From the NCBI RefSeq assembly GCF_024623725.1, contig NZ_JANKHG010000014.1:469870-533869 (forward strand): 64,000 nt of DNA, given 5' to 3'. Below are positions 49,800 to 60,351 of this stretch, piece by piece. A program made the translations under genes and the position numbers. Source of the DNA: Limnobacter parvus. GTDB lineage: Bacteria > Pseudomonadota > Gammaproteobacteria > Burkholderiales > Burkholderiaceae_B. The notes beneath the pieces were generated by a model that saw only the letters and a program-made list of their open reading frames with translations, did not search any database and was not told where the DNA came from. Within the stretch, counting starts at the first letter, position 1; each line of letters opens with the position of its first letter.

Positions 49800-50198
49800 T
49801 TATGCCTGCTCTTCAGCGATTTCTACGATTTCAGCAGTCTCAGGGCGATCCACCAACTCAACCAGAGCCATGGGCGCATTGTCGCCTTTGCGGAAACCAA
49901 ACTTCAGAACGCGCATGTAACCACCTGGGCGAGTTGCATAACGTGGACCAATCTCGTCAAACAACTTCACAACCATTTCCCGGTCGCGCAAGCGGGCAAA
50001 TGCCAGACGCTTGTTGGCCAATGTGGGTGACCTACCCATGGTGATGATGGGCTCTGCAATCTTGCGCAGTTCCTTGGCCTTTGGCAGCGTTGTTTTGATC
50101 ACTTCGTGACGCAACAAAGCGTTGGTCATGTTTCTAAACATAGCAAGGCGGTGACTGCTTGTGCGGTTTAACTTACGCAATCCATGACGGTGACGCAT
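49800..50198 (-). CDS. rplQ: 50S ribosomal protein L17
   Basis: A 132-residue L17 (E. coli 127). It begins [20 protein letters not shown], the invariant start, and has [18 protein letters not shown] and [20 protein letters not shown]. It binds 23S rRNA near the exit side of the large subunit. The C-terminus is acidic (VEIAEEQA). It is the last gene of the alpha cluster, 33 bases after rpoA, and is followed by a clear terminator. Confidence 0.98.
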   Translation of the reverse strand: MRHRHGLRKLNRTSSHRLAMFRNMTNALLRHEVIKTTLPKAKELRKIAEPIITMGRSPTLANKRLAFARLRDREMVVKLFDEIGPRYATRPGGYMRVLKFGFRKGDNAPMALVELVDRPETAEIVEIAEEQA

Positions 50199-50231
50199 TT
50201 TATAGTTCCTTCAATCTAACAAACGCTAAGC

Positions 50232-51212
50232 TCAGGGCTTATCGAGACCAGCGGGTGGCCAGTTTTCCAATTTCATACCGAGTGTCAAACCGCGTGCGGC
50301 CAACACCTCCTTGATTTCATTCAATGACTTGCGACCCAAGTTTGGAGTCTTCAACAGCTCATTCTCAGTGCGTTGAATCAAATCGCCGATGTAATAAATG
50401 TTTTCTGCTTTCAAACAGTTTGCAGAGCGCACTGTCAATTCGAGGTCGTCAACCGGGCGCAACAGAATTGGATCGACCTGTGGCGCACGTTGAGAAACCT
50501 CCGGCTCTGCCGTATTTTCCAACGCAGCAAACACAGACAACTGTTCAACCAAAATACGCGCGGCCAAGCGGATTGACTCTTCAGGTGATAACACACCGTT
50601 TGTTTCGATTGACATCACCAATCGGTCCAAATCGGTACGTTGCTCTACACGCGCACTTTCAACTGCATAAGAAACTCGCTTAACCGGGCTGAATGAAGCA
50701 TCCAACACGATTCGGCCAATCGCCTTACTGGGTTCGTCTGGAAAACGACGAACTGAACCAGGCACGTAACCACGACCTTTCTCGACTTTAATCTGCATGT
50801 CCAGTTTGCCGCCATGCGACAAATGGGCGATCACGTGATCAGGATTGATGATCTCAACATCGTGGGGCAACTCAATATCGCCAGCAGTGACCACACCTTC
50901 CGCTTCACGCTTCAAGGTTACGGTCACAACATCCCGAGATTCAAGCTTGAAAACAATGCCTTTTAGGTTCAGCAACAGGTCAACGACATCTTCTTGCACG
51001 CCGTCCAGTGTCGAGTATTCGTGCACCACGCCAGCAATGGACACCTCAGTGGGCGCATAGCCAATCATGGATGACAACAACACACGACGCAAGGCGTTGC
51101 CCAAGGTATGGCCATAGCCACGCTCGAACGGCTCCATTACTACTTTTGCGCTGTTGGGAGCAACTGTTTCTACTTCAACAATACGCGGTTTCAGCAAACT
51201 AGCATTAAACAT
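50232..51212 (-). CDS. rpoA: RNA polymerase alpha subunit
   Basis: A 326-residue subunit (E. coli 329). The N-terminal domain, which dimerises and starts core assembly, has [19 protein letters not shown] near residue 30. After a linker, the C-terminal domain begins around residue 245 with [20 protein letters not shown], which includes the UP-element-binding Arg, and [19 protein letters not shown]. It recognises UP elements and contacts activators. It sits between rpsD and rplQ, as is usual, in the ribosomal alpha cluster. Confidence 0.99.
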   Translation of the reverse strand: MFNASLLKPRIVEVETVAPNSAKVVMEPFERGYGHTLGNALRRVLLSSMIGYAPTEVSIAGVVHEYSTLDGVQEDVVDLLLNLKGIVFKLESRDVVTVTLKREAEGVVTAGDIELPHDVEIINPDHVIAHLSHGGKLDMQIKVEKGRGYVPGSVRRFPDEPSKAIGRIVLDASFSPVKRVSYAVESARVEQRTDLDRLVMSIETNGVLSPEESIRLAARILVEQLSVFAALENTAEPEVSQRAPQVDPILLRPVDDLELTVRSANCLKAENIYYIGDLIQRTENELLKTPNLGRKSLNEIKEVLAARGLTLGMKLENWPPAGLDKP

Positions 51213-51283
51213 TCAACATCCTTTTCAATACCCTCGGCTCGTTACACCGATAAGGCTGGGGATCCTGGGATCAGTTAGTCAAA

Positions 51284-51907
51284 TTAACGTGAGTACAATT
51301 CAACAATCAAGCTCTCGTTGATCTCTTGGGACAGGTCTGCACGGTCAGGAATGCTCTTGAAAGAACCTTCCATTTTCTTGGAGTCCACATTTACCCAAAG
51401 AGGGAAGCCCATTTGCTCGGCCAAGGTCACAGACTCAACAATGCGAGCTTGTGTCTTCGACTTTTCGCGAATGGAAATCACATCATTCAACTTCACCGCA
51501 TAGGAAGGAATGTTCACGGGCTTGCCATTCACCAAAATTGCCTTGTGGCTAACCAGCTGACGTGCTTCGGCGCGTGTTGAGCCAAAACCCATGCGGTAAA
51601 CCACGTTGTCCAAGCGGGATTCCAGCAGCTGCAACAAAGTTTCACCTGTGTTGCCCTTGCGGCGGGACGCCTCGGCGAAATAGCGACGGAACTGCTTTTC
51701 CAAAACGCCATACATGCGCTTAACTTTCTGCTTCTCACGCAGTTGTTGGCCGTAGTCAGAGGTACGTGCACCGGAGGTGCGACCATGCTGACCTGGCTTT
51801 GAATCCAGTTTGCACTTGGAATCGAGACTGCGGCGTGCGCTCTTCAGACTTAAGTCTGTGCCTTCACGACGTGACAACTTACATTTTGGACCTGTATATC
51901 TAGCCAC
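51284..51907 (-). CDS. rpsD: 30S ribosomal protein S4
   Basis: A 207-residue S4 (E. coli 206). [19 protein letters not shown] opens it; the S4 RNA-binding domain follows with [20 protein letters not shown] and [20 protein letters not shown]4 nucleates 30S assembly on the 16S 5' domain and in E. coli represses the alpha operon. The start codon is GTG. Spacing to rpsK (75 bases) and rpoA (71 bases) is longer than elsewhere in the block and may hold translational control elements; no specific pseudoknot was identified. Confidence 0.98.
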   Translation of the reverse strand: MARYTGPKCKLSRREGTDLSLKSARRSLDSKCKLDSKPGQHGRTSGARTSDYGQQLREKQKVKRMYGVLEKQFRRYFAEASRRKGNTGETLLQLLESRLDNVVYRMGFGSTRAEARQLVSHKAILVNGKPVNIPSYAVKLNDVISIREKSKTQARIVESVTLAEQMGFPLWVNVDSKKMEGSFKSIPDRADLSQEINESLIVELYSR

Positions 51908-51982
51908 TTGAAACCTCTTTCATTACGCGATGTGAATCGCTTCAGTCCGCCAACAAATGCGACGAACAATGGTCTTAAAAAA

Positions 51983-52378
51983 TTAGATGCGACGACGCTT
52001 AGGAGGACGGCACCCGTTATGTGGAATCGGAGTGATGTCAGAAATACTGGTCACTTTGATTCCCAATGCATTCAAAGCACGTACGCTAGACTCGCGGCCG
52101 GGGCCTGGTCCTTTGATAAGCACTTCAACTGTCTTGATACCGCATTCTTGTGCAGCCTTGCCAGCAACTTCAGCAGCGACCTGAGCAGCAAAGGGAGTGG
52201 ACTTGCGTGAGCCCTTGAAACCCTGAGCACCCGAGGTAGACCAAGCCAAGGCATTACCCTGACGATCCGTGATCGTGATGATGGTGTTGTTGAATGAGGC
52301 GTGTACATGCGCAATGCCGTCAGAAATATTCTTTTTGACTTTCTTGCGTACGCGGTTATTCGCTGTTCCTTTGGCCAT
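51983..52378 (-). CDS. rpsK: 30S ribosomal protein S11
   Basis: A 131-residue S11 (E. coli 129). [18 protein letters not shown] and [20 protein letters not shown] are the conserved blocks, and the basic end is [10 protein letters not shown]. It lies on the platform of the small subunit near the E site and contacts mRNA. It follows rpsM by 27 bases in the alpha cluster. Confidence 0.98.
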   Translation of the reverse strand: MAKGTANNRVRKKVKKNISDGIAHVHASFNNTIITITDRQGNALAWSTSGAQGFKGSRKSTPFAAQVAAEVAGKAAQECGIKTVEVLIKGPGPGRESSVRALNALGIKVTSISDITPIPHNGCRPPKRRRI

Positions 52379-52405
52379 TTGGCTAACCTTCCTATGATTA
52401 CCTAA

Positions 52406-52771
52406 TTATTTCTTCAGTGCGATACCAGCACGCTTCGGACCCTTGCGAGTACGAGAGTTCGTGCGCGTACGCTGACCGCGTACAGGCAGACCTTTACGAT
52501 GACGGAAACCACGGTAGCAACCCAAGTCCATCAAACGCTTGATGTTCATGGTTACGTCACGGCGCAGATCACCCTCAGTCAGGTACTTGCCCACTTCGTC
52601 ACGCAGTTTTTCCAAGTCTGTGTCGTCAAGGTCTTTCACCTTTTTTGACTCAGAAATTGAGGTCACTGCACAAATTTTCTTGGCGGTGGAACGACCAATG
52701 CCGAAAATAGCAGTCAGACCGATAACGGTATGCTGGTGGCTTGGAATGTTAATGCCGGCAATACGAGCCAT
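52406..52771 (-). CDS. rpsM: 30S ribosomal protein S13
   Basis: A 121-residue S13 (E. coli 118). [20 protein letters not shown] starts it, and the helix-two-turn-helix region has [12 protein letters not shown]. The C-terminal tail [19 protein letters not shown] reaches the P-site tRNA. It sits in the 30S head and forms bridges to the large subunit. The gene follows rpmJ by 15 bases. Confidence 0.98.
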   Translation of the reverse strand: MARIAGINIPSHQHTVIGLTAIFGIGRSTAKKICAVTSISESKKVKDLDDTDLEKLRDEVGKYLTEGDLRRDVTMNIKRLMDLGCYRGFRHRKGLPVRGQRTRTNSRTRKGPKRAGIALKK

Positions 52772-52786
52772 TTAAATCCCCTTATA

Positions 52787-52900
52787 TTAACCTTGACGCT
52801 GCTTGTGGCGCGGCTCAGAACAAATCACGCGAACAACGCCCTTGCGCTTGATCACTTTGCATTTTCTACAAATCTTTTTTACAGAAGCCTGAACTTTCAT
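52787..52900 (-). CDS. rpmJ: 50S ribosomal protein L36
   Basis: Translation of the minus strand from the ATG at 52900 gives 37 residues: [20 protein letters not shown], then [17 protein letters not shown] and TAA. Cys11, Cys14, Cys27 and His32 form the zinc ribbon, so this is the zinc-containing (C+) type. It sits in the 50S near the peptidyl-transferase region. It is between infA and rpsM, with 15 bases to rpsM, which is the common betaproteobacterial order. Confidence 0.96.
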   Translation of the reverse strand: MKVQASVKKICRKCKVIKRKGVVRVICSEPRHKQRQG

Positions 52901-52924
52901 GGCGTAACTCCAAAAAGAACCAAT

Positions 52925-53143
52925 TTATTTGGCTCGAAAAACAATTCGTGCTCTGGACAAGTCGTACGGCGTCAACTCAACCGTCACCTTGTCACCAGGC
53001 AAAATGCGAATGTAGTTCATGCGCATCTTGCCCGATATATGACCAAGCACCACGTGACCATTTTCCAATTTCACTCGAAAAGTGGCGTTAGGGAGGTTTT
53101 CTACTACCTCTCCCTGCATTTGGATAACGTCGTCTTTAGACAA
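52925..53143 (-). CDS. infA: Translation initiation factor IF-1
   Basis: A 72-residue OB-fold protein, the same length as in E. coli. It reads [20 protein letters not shown] then [20 protein letters not shown] and [12 protein letters not shown]. It binds the 30S A site and helps IF-2 and IF-3 choose the initiator tRNA. The start codon is TTG: it gives the normal length, and the next ATG (codon 9) would remove the first beta strand. GAGGT lies five or six bases upstream and overlaps the last codons of secY. Placement between secY and rpmJ is typical of betaproteobacteria. Confidence 0.95.
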   Translation of the reverse strand: MSKDDVIQMQGEVVENLPNATFRVKLENGHVVLGHISGKMRMNYIRILPGDKVTVELTPYDLSRARIVFRAK

Positions 53144-53146
53144 TCA

Positions 53147-54475
53147 CTACCTCGTTAATCCAGAACCTTTGAAGCTAGATTTCTTCAAAAGGCTGTCGTA
53201 TTGCTGAGACATCACGTAGGCCTGAACCTGAGCCATGAAGTCCATCGCAACAACTACAATAATCAACAGAGATGTACCGCCAAAATAGAACGGAACACTC
53301 AATCCCAAAACCAGAAACTCCGGCAACAAACACACCAAAGTGATATAAGCCGCGCCAATCAGGGTCAAACGAGTCAACACCTTGTCGATGTAACGCGAAG
53401 TCTGTTCTCCTGGACGAATCCCTGGCAAAAATGCACCACTTTTCTTCAAGTTGTCCGCAGTCTCCCTGCTGTTGAACACCAATGCGGTGTAAAAGAAGCA
53501 AAAGAAGATAATTGCTGCGGCATACAACAACATGTACAACGGGTGCCCAGGAGAAAGCGTCTGGGACACTTCTTTCAAGAACCCAACAACCGCACCATCA
53601 CCCGTGCCGAACCAACTCGTCAAAGTCGCAGGCAGCAAAATAATGCTTGAGGCAAAAATTGGGGGAATAACGCCCGCCATGTTCAACTTCAATGGCAAAT
53701 GTGAGGTTTGACCCTGATAGATCTTGTTACCCACCTGCCGTTTCGCATAATTCACTGTAATCTTTCTTTGGCCGCGCTCAACGAACACCACCAAGTAAGT
53801 CACCGCAACTGCCAACACAACGATCATCAGTGCGATCAAGGAATTCATCGCGCCGGTTCGAACCAACTCAAACAATCCACCAATTGCGCCTGGCAATCCG
53901 GCAGCAATACCAGCAAAGATCAAGATTGAAATACCGTTGCCCAAGCCACGCTCTGTAATTTGCTCACCCAACCACATCAAAAACATGGTGCCGGTAACCA
54001 GTGAAACAGCCGTCGTAAAACGGAACGCCATGCCAGGATCAATCACTAAACCAGCCTGCGATTCCAATGCAACCGAAATACCAATCGCCTGGAAAGTTGC
54101 CAAGAAGAAAGTGCCGTAGCGGGTGTATTGAGTGATCTTTCGACGACCCGCCTCACCTTCTTTCTTCAACGCCTCCAGCGTCGGCACAACCACACTGGCC
54201 AACTGCATAACAATCGATGCCGAAATATAGGGCATGATGCCCAAAGCAAACACCGTGAATCGGGACAACGCGCCACCCGAGAACATGTTGAACATGCCCA
54301 AGATGCCGCCCTGCTGACTGTCAAACAACTGCTTTAGCTGAGTAGGGTCAATTCCAGGTACCGGAATGTGTGCGCCAATACGATACACAATCAGAGCCAA
54401 CAACAAGAACACCAGCCGCTTGCGCAGGTCAGTAAACTTGTTGGACGACGCCAATGTAGAAGGATTAAAGGCCAC
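53147..54475 (-). CDS. secY: Protein translocase subunit SecY
   Basis: A 442-residue channel protein with ten membrane helices. Recognisable blocks are [20 protein letters not shown] (helix 1), [20 protein letters not shown] (helix 2, after the plug), [20 protein letters not shown] and [11 protein letters not shown] in a cytoplasmic loop that meets SecA or the ribosome. It forms the SecYEG channel. The start is GTG, 11 bases after the rplO stop. The last codons provide the ribosome site for infA. It is the last gene of the classical spc order before infA-rpmJ. Confidence 0.98.
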   Translation of the reverse strand: MAFNPSTLASSNKFTDLRKRLVFLLLALIVYRIGAHIPVPGIDPTQLKQLFDSQQGGILGMFNMFSGGALSRFTVFALGIMPYISASIVMQLASVVVPTLEALKKEGEAGRRKITQYTRYGTFFLATFQAIGISVALESQAGLVIDPGMAFRFTTAVSLVTGTMFLMWLGEQITERGLGNGISILIFAGIAAGLPGAIGGLFELVRTGAMNSLIALMIVVLAVAVTYLVVFVERGQRKITVNYAKRQVGNKIYQGQTSHLPLKLNMAGVIPPIFASSIILLPATLTSWFGTGDGAVVGFLKEVSQTLSPGHPLYMLLYAAAIIFFCFFYTALVFNSRETADNLKKSGAFLPGIRPGEQTSRYIDKVLTRLTLIGAAYITLVCLLPEFLVLGLSVPFYFGGTSLLIIVVVAMDFMAQVQAYVMSQQYDSLLKKSSFKGSGLTR

Positions 54476-54486
54476 GCGTAGCTCTC

Positions 54487-54921
54487 TTAAGCGTTAATGG
54501 TGCCGCCAGCTGCCGAAATGGCCTCTGCTGCGCCTTTCGTTGCTTTGATGCCGTTCAATACAACAGCACGCTTGATCTCACCAGCAAGAATCACCTTCAC
54601 TGACAATGTTTGGGCTGGCACAAGGCCGGCTTGCTTCAATGTCAAGATGTCCACCGTGTCCACAGCCAATGTGTCCAGATCCGTCAAACGAATTTGTGCA
54701 TTGAACGCTGCAGTACGTGAAGAGAAACCACGCTTTGGCAGGCGACGATGCATTGGCATCTGACCACCTTCAAAGCCGACCTTGTGAAAACCACCGCTAC
54801 GTGATTTTTGACCCTTGTGACCACGGCCTGCAGTTTTACCCCAACCTGAACCGATTCCGCGGCCCACTCGTTTGCGATTAAACTTACTGCCTGGTGCGGG
54901 TGCAAGTGTATTCAGTTCCAT
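54487..54921 (-). CDS. rplO: 50S ribosomal protein L15
   Basis: A 144-residue L15, the same length as in E. coli. [20 protein letters not shown] is followed by the Gly-rich [20 protein letters not shown] arm that reaches into 23S rRNA, then [18 protein letters not shown]. It is a late-assembly protein of the 50S. Its ATG shares one base with the rpmD stop (TAATG), so the two are coupled. Confidence 0.98.
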   Translation of the reverse strand: MELNTLAPAPGSKFNRKRVGRGIGSGWGKTAGRGHKGQKSRSGGFHKVGFEGGQMPMHRRLPKRGFSSRTAAFNAQIRLTDLDTLAVDTVDILTLKQAGLVPAQTLSVKVILAGEIKRAVVLNGIKATKGAAEAISAAGGTINA

Positions 54922-55103
54922 TATGCAGCCTCAACTTTCAACAGGTACGACACCTTGTTAATCATTCCACGCACTTCGGGTGTATCAACCAGCACACGGC
55001 TATGATTGATGCGACGAAGACCCAAACCGCGAACGGTTGCGCGATGAGTTTCTTTGGTTCCGATGATGCTCTTAACCAACGTAACTTTTACAGATCCGCT
55101 CAT
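54921..55103 (-). CDS. rpmD: 50S ribosomal protein L30
   Basis: A 60-residue L30 (E. coli 59). [20 protein letters not shown] and [21 protein letters not shown] are the usual ferredoxin-like sequence. It lies on the 50S surface near 5S rRNA. The gene starts two bases after the rpsE stop and overlaps rplO by one base. Confidence 0.97.
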   Translation of the reverse strand: MSGSVKVTLVKSIIGTKETHRATVRGLGLRRINHSRVLVDTPEVRGMINKVSYLLKVEAA

Positions 55104-55105
55104 GA

Positions 55106-55630
55106 TTAAGCCTCAAATAACTTTTCAACTGACAGGCCACGCTTGGCGGCAATTTCAGCTGGGGTTTGCAACTTGGCCAATGCATCCAAAGTGGCGCGGA
55201 CCAAGTTGTAAGGGTTCGAAGAACCGTGGCTTTTGGCCACAATGTTACGAACGCCGACAACTTCCAACACAGCTCGCATTGGGCCGCCAGCGATAATGCC
55301 AGTACCTTCCTGCGCAGGAGCCAGAAATACCTTGGAGGCGCCATGCTGACCGTACACGATGTGATGAATTGAACCGTCGCGAAGGGAGACTTTTTCCATC
55401 TGGCGACGCGCCTGTTCCATGGCCTTTTGAACAGCCACAGGCACCTCACGAGACTTGCCCTTGCCCATACCTACGCTGCCATCGCCATCGCCAACAACAG
55501 TCAACGCTGCAAAGCCCAGGATACGACCACCCTTAACAACCTTCGTCACGCGGTTAACCGCGATCATTTTTTCTTTCAGGCCGTCATCACGCGCTTCTGG
55601 CGCGGCATTTTTACCTTGCATTCTTGCCAT
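55106..55630 (-). CDS. rpsE: 30S ribosomal protein S5
   Basis: A 174-residue S5 (E. coli 167). After a short basic N-terminus, the dsRBD-like domain has [20 protein letters not shown] and [20 protein letters not shown], and the C-domain has [17 protein letters not shown]. It acts in translation fidelity and mRNA unwinding at the entry channel. The ATG at 55630 has AGGAG five bases before; a GTG two codons upstream would overlap that site. It follows rplR by nine bases. Confidence 0.98.
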   Translation of the reverse strand: MARMQGKNAAPEARDDGLKEKMIAVNRVTKVVKGGRILGFAALTVVGDGDGSVGMGKGKSREVPVAVQKAMEQARRQMEKVSLRDGSIHHIVYGQHGASKVFLAPAQEGTGIIAGGPMRAVLEVVGVRNIVAKSHGSSNPYNLVRATLDALAKLQTPAEIAAKRGLSVEKLFEA

Positions 55631-55639
55631 GATCACTCC

Positions 55640-56002
55640 TTAGAATTTCAGACCAGCTTCGCGCGCAGCGTCAGCCAGTTCTTTAACGCGACCATGGTAG
55701 GCAAAGCCCGAACGGTCGAACGCAACTTCGCTGATACCAGCGGCGAGCGCACGCTTGGCGATTGCGGCGCCAACCAGTGCAGCTGCTGCTTTGTTTGACC
55801 CAGACTTTCCGTCCAACTGCGCACGCAAGTCTTTGTCATTGGTTGATGCTGCAGCCAACACTTTTCCACCATCTGCAGAGTGAACCGCAGCGTAGATGTG
55901 AGAGTTGGTGCGGAACACACACAAACGAGTTGCGCGAGCAAGCGCAATACGGCGTCTGGTTTGCTTTGCACGACGGGCACGTGCTTCCTGTTTAGTTTCC
56001 AT
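55640..56002 (-). CDS. rplR: 50S ribosomal protein L18
   Basis: A 120-residue L18 (E. coli 117). The basic N-terminus [20 protein letters not shown] binds 5S rRNA, and [35 protein letters not shown] and [20 protein letters not shown] are conserved. With L5 and L25 it ties 5S rRNA into the central protuberance. It lies 18 bases after rplF. Confidence 0.98.
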   Translation of the reverse strand: METKQEARARRAKQTRRRIALARATRLCVFRTNSHIYAAVHSADGGKVLAAASTNDKDLRAQLDGKSGSNKAAAALVGAAIAKRALAAGISEVAFDRSGFAYHGRVKELADAAREAGLKF

Positions 56003-56020
56003 AATTTACCTCTTGGCGCC

Positions 56021-56554
56021 TTATTTCTTCTTGGTCTCTTTGATAACCACACGCTCATCCGAATAACGCACACCCTTGCCTTTGTAGGGCTCTGGCGGAC
56101 GGTAAGCGCGGATTTCTGCTGCAGTTTGACCAATCACTTGTTTATCGGCACCTTTTAAGATGATCTCTGTGGGTGTTGGCATCTCAGCCTTCACGCCAGC
56201 TGGCAATTTGTGAACAACGGGATGTGAGAAGCCCAAGGCTAGGTTGATAGAATCACCCTGAACTGCGGCTTTGTAACCCACACCAACCAACTGAAGCTTA
56301 CGCTCAAAGCCCTTGCTCACACCGTTAACCATATTGGCCAACAGGGCCCGGGCCGTACCGGCCTGGGCATTTGCATTGGTGGTATCAACGATTGGCTTCA
56401 CCTTCAACACGCCGTCTTCGAACACCGGCATGACCAGTGAATTCACGTTGAGCTTTAGCTCGGCAATGCTTCCCTTGACCGAAACAACCTGACCATTCAC
56501 AGTAACCTGTACGCCTGAGGGTACAGAAATGGGCGCTTTCGCTACTCTAGACAT
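56021..56554 (-). CDS. rplF: 50S ribosomal protein L6
   Basis: A 177-residue L6, as in E. coli. Two similar alpha/beta domains: [20 protein letters not shown] with [20 protein letters not shown], and [20 protein letters not shown] with the end [20 protein letters not shown]. It lies at the L7/L12 stalk base near the sarcin-ricin loop. It starts 12 bases after rpsH. Confidence 0.98.
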   Translation of the reverse strand: MSRVAKAPISVPSGVQVTVNGQVVSVKGSIAELKLNVNSLVMPVFEDGVLKVKPIVDTTNANAQAGTARALLANMVNGVSKGFERKLQLVGVGYKAAVQGDSINLALGFSHPVVHKLPAGVKAEMPTPTEIILKGADKQVIGQTAAEIRAYRPPEPYKGKGVRYSDERVVIKETKKK

Positions 56555-56566
56555 TTCGCTACCCCT

Positions 56567-56962
56567 TTAAGCCACGTAGCAGATAACTTCGCCGCCAATA
56601 CCAGTGGTACGGGCCCTGCGATCTGTCATCACGCCTTTGGAAGTTGAAACAATGGCCACACCCAATCCGTTCATCACCTCGGGAATATCATCCTTCCCTT
56701 TGTAGATACGAAGACCAGGCTTGGACACACGCTCAATCTTCTCGATTACGGGACGACCGGCATAGTATTTCAACTCAATTTTCAAAACAGGCTTTGCTGA
56801 CTCGCCCACGATTGAGAAACTCTCAATGTAGCCTTCGTCTTTCAAAACCTGCGCAATAGCAACCTTCACTTTTGAGGAAGGCATCTCAACCGAAACCTTG
56901 TCAACACCCTGAGCATTACGAATGCGGGTCAACATGTCGGCGATTGGATCACTCATACTCAT
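56567..56962 (-). CDS. rpsH: 30S ribosomal protein S8
   Basis: A 131-residue S8 (E. coli 130). [20 protein letters not shown] starts it and the C-terminal domain has [20 protein letters not shown], ending in VICYVA. It binds 16S helix 21 early in assembly; in E. coli it also represses the spc operon. Two close ATGs (56962 and 56956) exist; the upstream one has GGGG eight bases before and is kept. It lies 12 bases after rpsN. Confidence 0.98.
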   Translation of the reverse strand: MSMSDPIADMLTRIRNAQGVDKVSVEMPSSKVKVAIAQVLKDEGYIESFSIVGESAKPVLKIELKYYAGRPVIEKIERVSKPGLRIYKGKDDIPEVMNGLGVAIVSTSKGVMTDRRARTTGIGGEVICYVA

Positions 56963-56974
56963 AATTAGAACCCC

Positions 56975-57280
56975 TTACCAACTTGCCTTAGTGATTCCAG
57001 GAATCTCACCACGCATGGCAATCTCACGGATCTTGTTACGGGCCAAACCGAACAAACGGAATGTGCCACGGGGACGACCAGTCAATTCGCAGCGATTACG
57101 CTGACGAGTTGGGTTCGCATTTCTCGGCAGCGCCTGCAGCTTCAGACGCGCCTCATAGCGGTCTGCTTCACTGACCGATTGATCTTTTACAATCTTGTTC
57201 AAAGCGTCGCGCTTGGCTGCATACTTCTTCACCAAACCGGCGCGCTTTTTCTCACGATTAATCAAAGCTAGTTTTGCCAC
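56975..57280 (-). CDS. rpsN: 30S ribosomal protein S14
   Basis: A 101-residue S14, the long zinc-free type: the usual CxxC pairs are missing and only [20 protein letters not shown] remains. The start [20 protein letters not shown] is standard. It sits in the 30S head. The start codon is GTG, eight bases after the rplE stop. The mix of zinc-free S14 with zinc-type L36 is common in proteobacteria. Confidence 0.98.
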   Translation of the reverse strand: MAKLALINREKKRAGLVKKYAAKRDALNKIVKDQSVSEADRYEARLKLQALPRNANPTRQRNRCELTGRPRGTFRLFGLARNKIREIAMRGEIPGITKASW

Positions 57281-57288
57281 GTCACACC

Positions 57289-57828
57289 TCAGTTACGGAA
57301 CGGGAACTTGAAAGCGGTCAACAAAGCTTTGGCTTCATCGTTGGTACGCGCTGTCGTAGTTACGCTGATGTTAAGACCCCGAAGTGTGTCGATTTTGTCG
57401 TACTCAATCTCAGGGAAAATAATCTGTTCTTTAATACCGATGTTGTAGTTACCGCGGCCGTCAAAGGACTTGCCGGACACACCACGGAAATCGCGAACAC
57501 GTGGAAACGCGATCGTCACCAAGCGGTCGAGAAATTCATACATGCGGTCACCACGCAAGGTCACCATGCATCCGACCGGATAGCCTTCGCGGATCTTAAA
57601 CCCAGCAATCGCTTTCTTGGCCTTGGTAACCACTGGTTTCTGACCTGCAATCTTTGTCAAATCACCAACGGCGTGCTCAATAATCTTCTTATCGTTGACC
57701 GCCTCACCCACACCCATATTTAGAGTGATCTTGGTGATGCGAGGCACTTCCATTACCGACTTGTAACCAAACTGCTTGGTCATCTGACCAACGACTTCGT
57801 TTCTATAAAAATCTTGAAAACGTGACAC
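57289..57828 (-). CDS. rplE: 50S ribosomal protein L5
   Basis: A 179-residue L5, as in E. coli. [40 protein letters not shown] and [20 protein letters not shown] are the conserved blocks. It binds 5S rRNA and contacts P-site tRNA from the central protuberance. The start is GTG, ten bases after the rplX stop. Confidence 0.98.
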   Translation of the reverse strand: MSRFQDFYRNEVVGQMTKQFGYKSVMEVPRITKITLNMGVGEAVNDKKIIEHAVGDLTKIAGQKPVVTKAKKAIAGFKIREGYPVGCMVTLRGDRMYEFLDRLVTIAFPRVRDFRGVSGKSFDGRGNYNIGIKEQIIFPEIEYDKIDTLRGLNISVTTTARTNDEAKALLTAFKFPFRN

Positions 57829-57838
57829 GACGGCCCCC

Positions 57839-58153
57839 TTAGTTTGCCAACTGAGAACCGGTTTTCACCAGTACTCGCACGGATTTGCCATTCACCTGCT
57901 TGATGGCTACACGAGATGGCTTACCCGTCTCTTTGTCAAACAAACTGACATTAGACTGGTGGATGGGCATTGTTTTATCAACAACACCACCAACATCTCC
58001 CTTCATAGGATTTGGCTTTTGATGCTTCTTAACAATGTTTACGCCCTCTACCAAGAGGTATTCATCGTTCACACGGGAAAGCACAACGCCCTTCTTCCCC
58101 TTGAACTTGCCGTTAAGAACCAGCACTTCATCGCCTTTGCGAATTTTGTTCAT
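57839..58153 (-). CDS. rplX: 50S ribosomal protein L24
   Basis: A 104-residue L24, as in E. coli. The KOW motif is [20 protein letters not shown], followed by [20 protein letters not shown]. It starts 50S assembly at the 23S 5' end and lies near the tunnel exit. It lies seven bases after rplN in the spc cluster. Confidence 0.98.
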   Translation of the reverse strand: MNKIRKGDEVLVLNGKFKGKKGVVLSRVNDEYLLVEGVNIVKKHQKPNPMKGDVGGVVDKTMPIHQSNVSLFDKETGKPSRVAIKQVNGKSVRVLVKTGSQLAN

Positions 58154-58160
58154 AATTGCC

Positions 58161-58529
58161 TCACAGAACTTCTGGTGCCAACGACACGATTTTCATAAAC
58201 TTTTCATTACGAAGTTCGCGTGTAACTGGGCCAAAAATACGGGTACCGATGGGCTCAAGTTTCGCGTTCAGCAAAACTGCTGCATTGCCATCAAACTTGA
58301 TCAACGCGCCATCAGGACGACGAACGCCCTTTGCCGTACGAACGACCACTGCGTTGTAGATCTCGCCTTTCTTGACACGGCCACGTGGGGCCGCATCCTT
58401 AATGGACACCTTGATGATGTCACCAATGCCCGCGTAGCGGCGCTTGGATCCACCAAGAACCTTGATGCACATAACAGAACGCGCACCCGTGTTGTCGGCC
58501 ACATCTAGCCGTGTTTGCATTTGTATCAT
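58161..58529 (-). CDS. rplN: 50S ribosomal protein L14
   Basis: A 122-residue L14 (E. coli 123). [20 protein letters not shown] and [20 protein letters not shown] are the family signature. It sits at the subunit interface and is the target of RsfS silencing. It is the first gene of the spc cluster; the 108-base gap before it holds a hairpin and probably the spc promoter. No strong Shine-Dalgarno is visible just before the ATG. Confidence 0.98.
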   Translation of the reverse strand: MIQMQTRLDVADNTGARSVMCIKVLGGSKRRYAGIGDIIKVSIKDAAPRGRVKKGEIYNAVVVRTAKGVRRPDGALIKFDGNAAVLLNAKLEPIGTRIFGPVTRELRNEKFMKIVSLAPEVL

Positions 58530-58592
58530 GGATTGTCAAACCAACTTAATCGCTTTCGCAACCAGTTTTGGTCCCGCATGGGTTGAAAAGAT

Positions 58593-58613
58593 AGCCTGCT
58601 ATATTAGCAGGCT
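58593..58613 (-). terminator. Hairpin at the S10/spc boundary (terminator or attenuator)
   Basis: AGCCTGCTA and TAGCAGGCT form a perfect 9-bp stem with a 3-base loop in the 108-base gap between rpsQ and rplN. On the minus strand ATCTTTTC follows, a weak U-tract. This gap corresponds to the end of the E. coli S10 operon and the start of spc, so partial termination is plausible. Confidence 0.6.
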
Positions 58614-58637
58614 TGAATTACTTGAGCAAGACAAAAA

Positions 58638-58910
58638 TCAAATGATTTTTGCTTTCTCCAACACTTTGGTCACACTCCAAGATTTTGTCTTGGAAATTGG
58701 GCGACCTTCGCAGATCTCAACCAAGTCACCCTCACCAACTTCATTGCTTTCGTCGTGAGCCGTGTATTTGTGAGATTTGACAATGTACTTGCCATAGATG
58801 GGATGCTTGATACGGTTCTCAACCATCACCACCACGGACTTCGTCATTTTGTCACTTACAACGCGACCCACAAGGGTACGCTTCAAACTTACTTTCGCTT
58901 CGGTGCTCAT
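58638..58910 (-). CDS. rpsQ: 30S ribosomal protein S17
   Basis: A 90-residue S17 (E. coli 84). The OB-fold has [20 protein letters not shown] and [20 protein letters not shown], then [20 protein letters not shown]. It binds 16S helices 7 and 11 early in assembly. The ATG overlaps the rpmC stop by four bases. It is the last gene of the S10 cluster. Confidence 0.98.
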   Translation of the reverse strand: MSTEAKVSLKRTLVGRVVSDKMTKSVVVMVENRIKHPIYGKYIVKSHKYTAHDESNEVGEGDLVEICEGRPISKTKSWSVTKVLEKAKII

Positions 58911-59101
58911 GCGGACCTCTTCGATTGAGTCATCACTGTTTTAACGCGAGCGATGTCCTTACGTACTTTTGCCAACTGGGAGTTGTTGGTTAACTGCTGC
59001 GTAGCAGACTGCATGCGCAGGGAAAACTGCGCACGCAACAACTCTTCCAACTCTTTCGTCAATTCTGCCGCGCTTTTGCCGCGCAATTCAGAAGCTTTCA
59101 T
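58907..59101 (-). CDS. rpmC: 50S ribosomal protein L29
   Basis: A 64-residue L29 (E. coli 63) forming two antiparallel helices: [20 protein letters not shown] and [17 protein letters not shown]. It borders the polypeptide exit and helps dock trigger factor and SRP. It starts three bases after the rplP stop. Confidence 0.97.
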   Translation of the reverse strand: MKASELRGKSAAELTKELEELLRAQFSLRMQSATQQLTNNSQLAKVRKDIARVKTVMTQSKRSA

Positions 59102-59104
59102 TGC

Positions 59105-59521
59105 TTAACTCCCAATCTGACGTGTTACGAACACGCAAGGAAGAGGCAGTTTGGCAGCGGCCAGGCGGAATGCCTCACGCGCCAACTCTTCACTTACACC
59201 GTCCATTTCGTAGAGCACTTTGCCTGGCTGAATTTCAGCCACGTAAAACTCAACGCTACCCTTACCGTTACCCATACGAACTTCCGCAGGCTTGTTGGTA
59301 ATTGGCTTGTCCGGAAACACGCGAATCCAAATCTTACCGCCACGTTTAATGTGACGAACCATGGCTCGACGAGCTGACTCAATCTGACGAGCGGTCAAGC
59401 GACCACGGCCAGTTGACTTCAAACCGTAAACACCAAAAGAAACACTTGCGCCACGGGTGGCCAGACCAGTATTTCGGCCTTTGTGTTCTTTTCTATATTT
59501 GCGACGTGATGGCTGTAACAT
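59105..59521 (-). CDS. rplP: 50S ribosomal protein L16
   Basis: A 138-residue L16 (E. coli 136). [20 protein letters not shown] and [20 protein letters not shown] are conserved. It positions tRNA at the A and P sites. Two adjacent ATGs occur; the second, at 59521, gives the standard MLQP start and leaves a six-base gap after AGGAG, so it is preferred. It lies 14 bases after rpsC. Confidence 0.98.
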   Translation of the reverse strand: MLQPSRRKYRKEHKGRNTGLATRGASVSFGVYGLKSTGRGRLTARQIESARRAMVRHIKRGGKIWIRVFPDKPITNKPAEVRMGNGKGSVEFYVAEIQPGKVLYEMDGVSEELAREAFRLAAAKLPLPCVFVTRQIGS

Positions 59522-59535
59522 CATGCGCTCCTAGA

Positions 59536-60342
59536 TTACTGTTCTGAGGAAGTGCTTGCAGCGCCTTCCTCTTTGTTTGAACCACTAGCTGCTGCGCTAG
59601 CACCCTCGGGCTTACGTGCCTTGCGTGCACCCGCACCAGCAGGGCGAGTGGAAGGACGACGCGGACGACGCTCTTCTTTCTCTGCCTCAACTGGCGCCGC
59701 TGCCACTTCGCCACGACCCAATGTGTCGCCTTTGTAAACCCAGACTTTAATACCGATAATGCCGTAGGTTGTTGCCGCTTCGCTGGTTGCGTAATCAATG
59801 TCAGCGCGCAGTGTGTGCAATGGCACGCGACCCTCACGATACCATTCGGTACGTGCAATCTCGATACCATTCAAACGACCCGAAGACATGATCTTGATAC
59901 CCTGGGCACCCATGCGCATTGCATTCTGCATCGCACGCTTCATGGCGCGTCGGAACATAATGCGGCGCTCGAGCTGCGAAGAGATTCCGTCAGCGATCAG
60001 CTGGGCATCAATCTCAGGCTTGCGAACTTCTTCGATGTTCACATGCACGGGAACGCCGACCAATTTCTGCAGACTAGCCTTCAACAACTCAATGTCTTCG
60101 CCTTTCTTCCCGATCACAACACCAGGGCGCGCCGAATAAATCGTAACGCGTGCGTTCTTTGCAGGACGCTCAATCAGCACACGGCCCACAGAGGCGTTTT
60201 TCAACTTCTTTTTCAGGAAGTCACGAACCTGAATGTCTTCAAGAAGCATCTTGGAGAAATCACGATTCGATGCGTACCAGCGAGAAGCCCAGTTGCGTGA
60301 TACCGCTAGGCGAAAGCCCGTAGGGTTAATCTTCTGACCCAT
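59536..60342 (-). CDS. rpsC: 30S ribosomal protein S3
   Basis: A 268-residue S3 (E. coli 233). [20 protein letters not shown], the KH domain with [20 protein letters not shown], and [20 protein letters not shown] are conserved. It lines the mRNA entry tunnel and helps unwinding. The extra length is a C-terminal tail from about residue 215 rich in Arg, Pro, Ala and Ser, low in complexity and probably disordered; such tails are known in betaproteobacteria. It lies nine bases after rplV. Confidence 0.98.
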   Translation of the reverse strand: MGQKINPTGFRLAVSRNWASRWYASNRDFSKMLLEDIQVRDFLKKKLKNASVGRVLIERPAKNARVTIYSARPGVVIGKKGEDIELLKASLQKLVGVPVHVNIEEVRKPEIDAQLIADGISSQLERRIMFRRAMKRAMQNAMRMGAQGIKIMSSGRLNGIEIARTEWYREGRVPLHTLRADIDYATSEAATTYGIIGIKVWVYKGDTLGRGEVAAAPVEAEKEERRPRRPSTRPAGAGARKARKPEGASAAASGSNKEEGAASTSSEQ

Positions 60343-60351
60343 GTAACCCCC

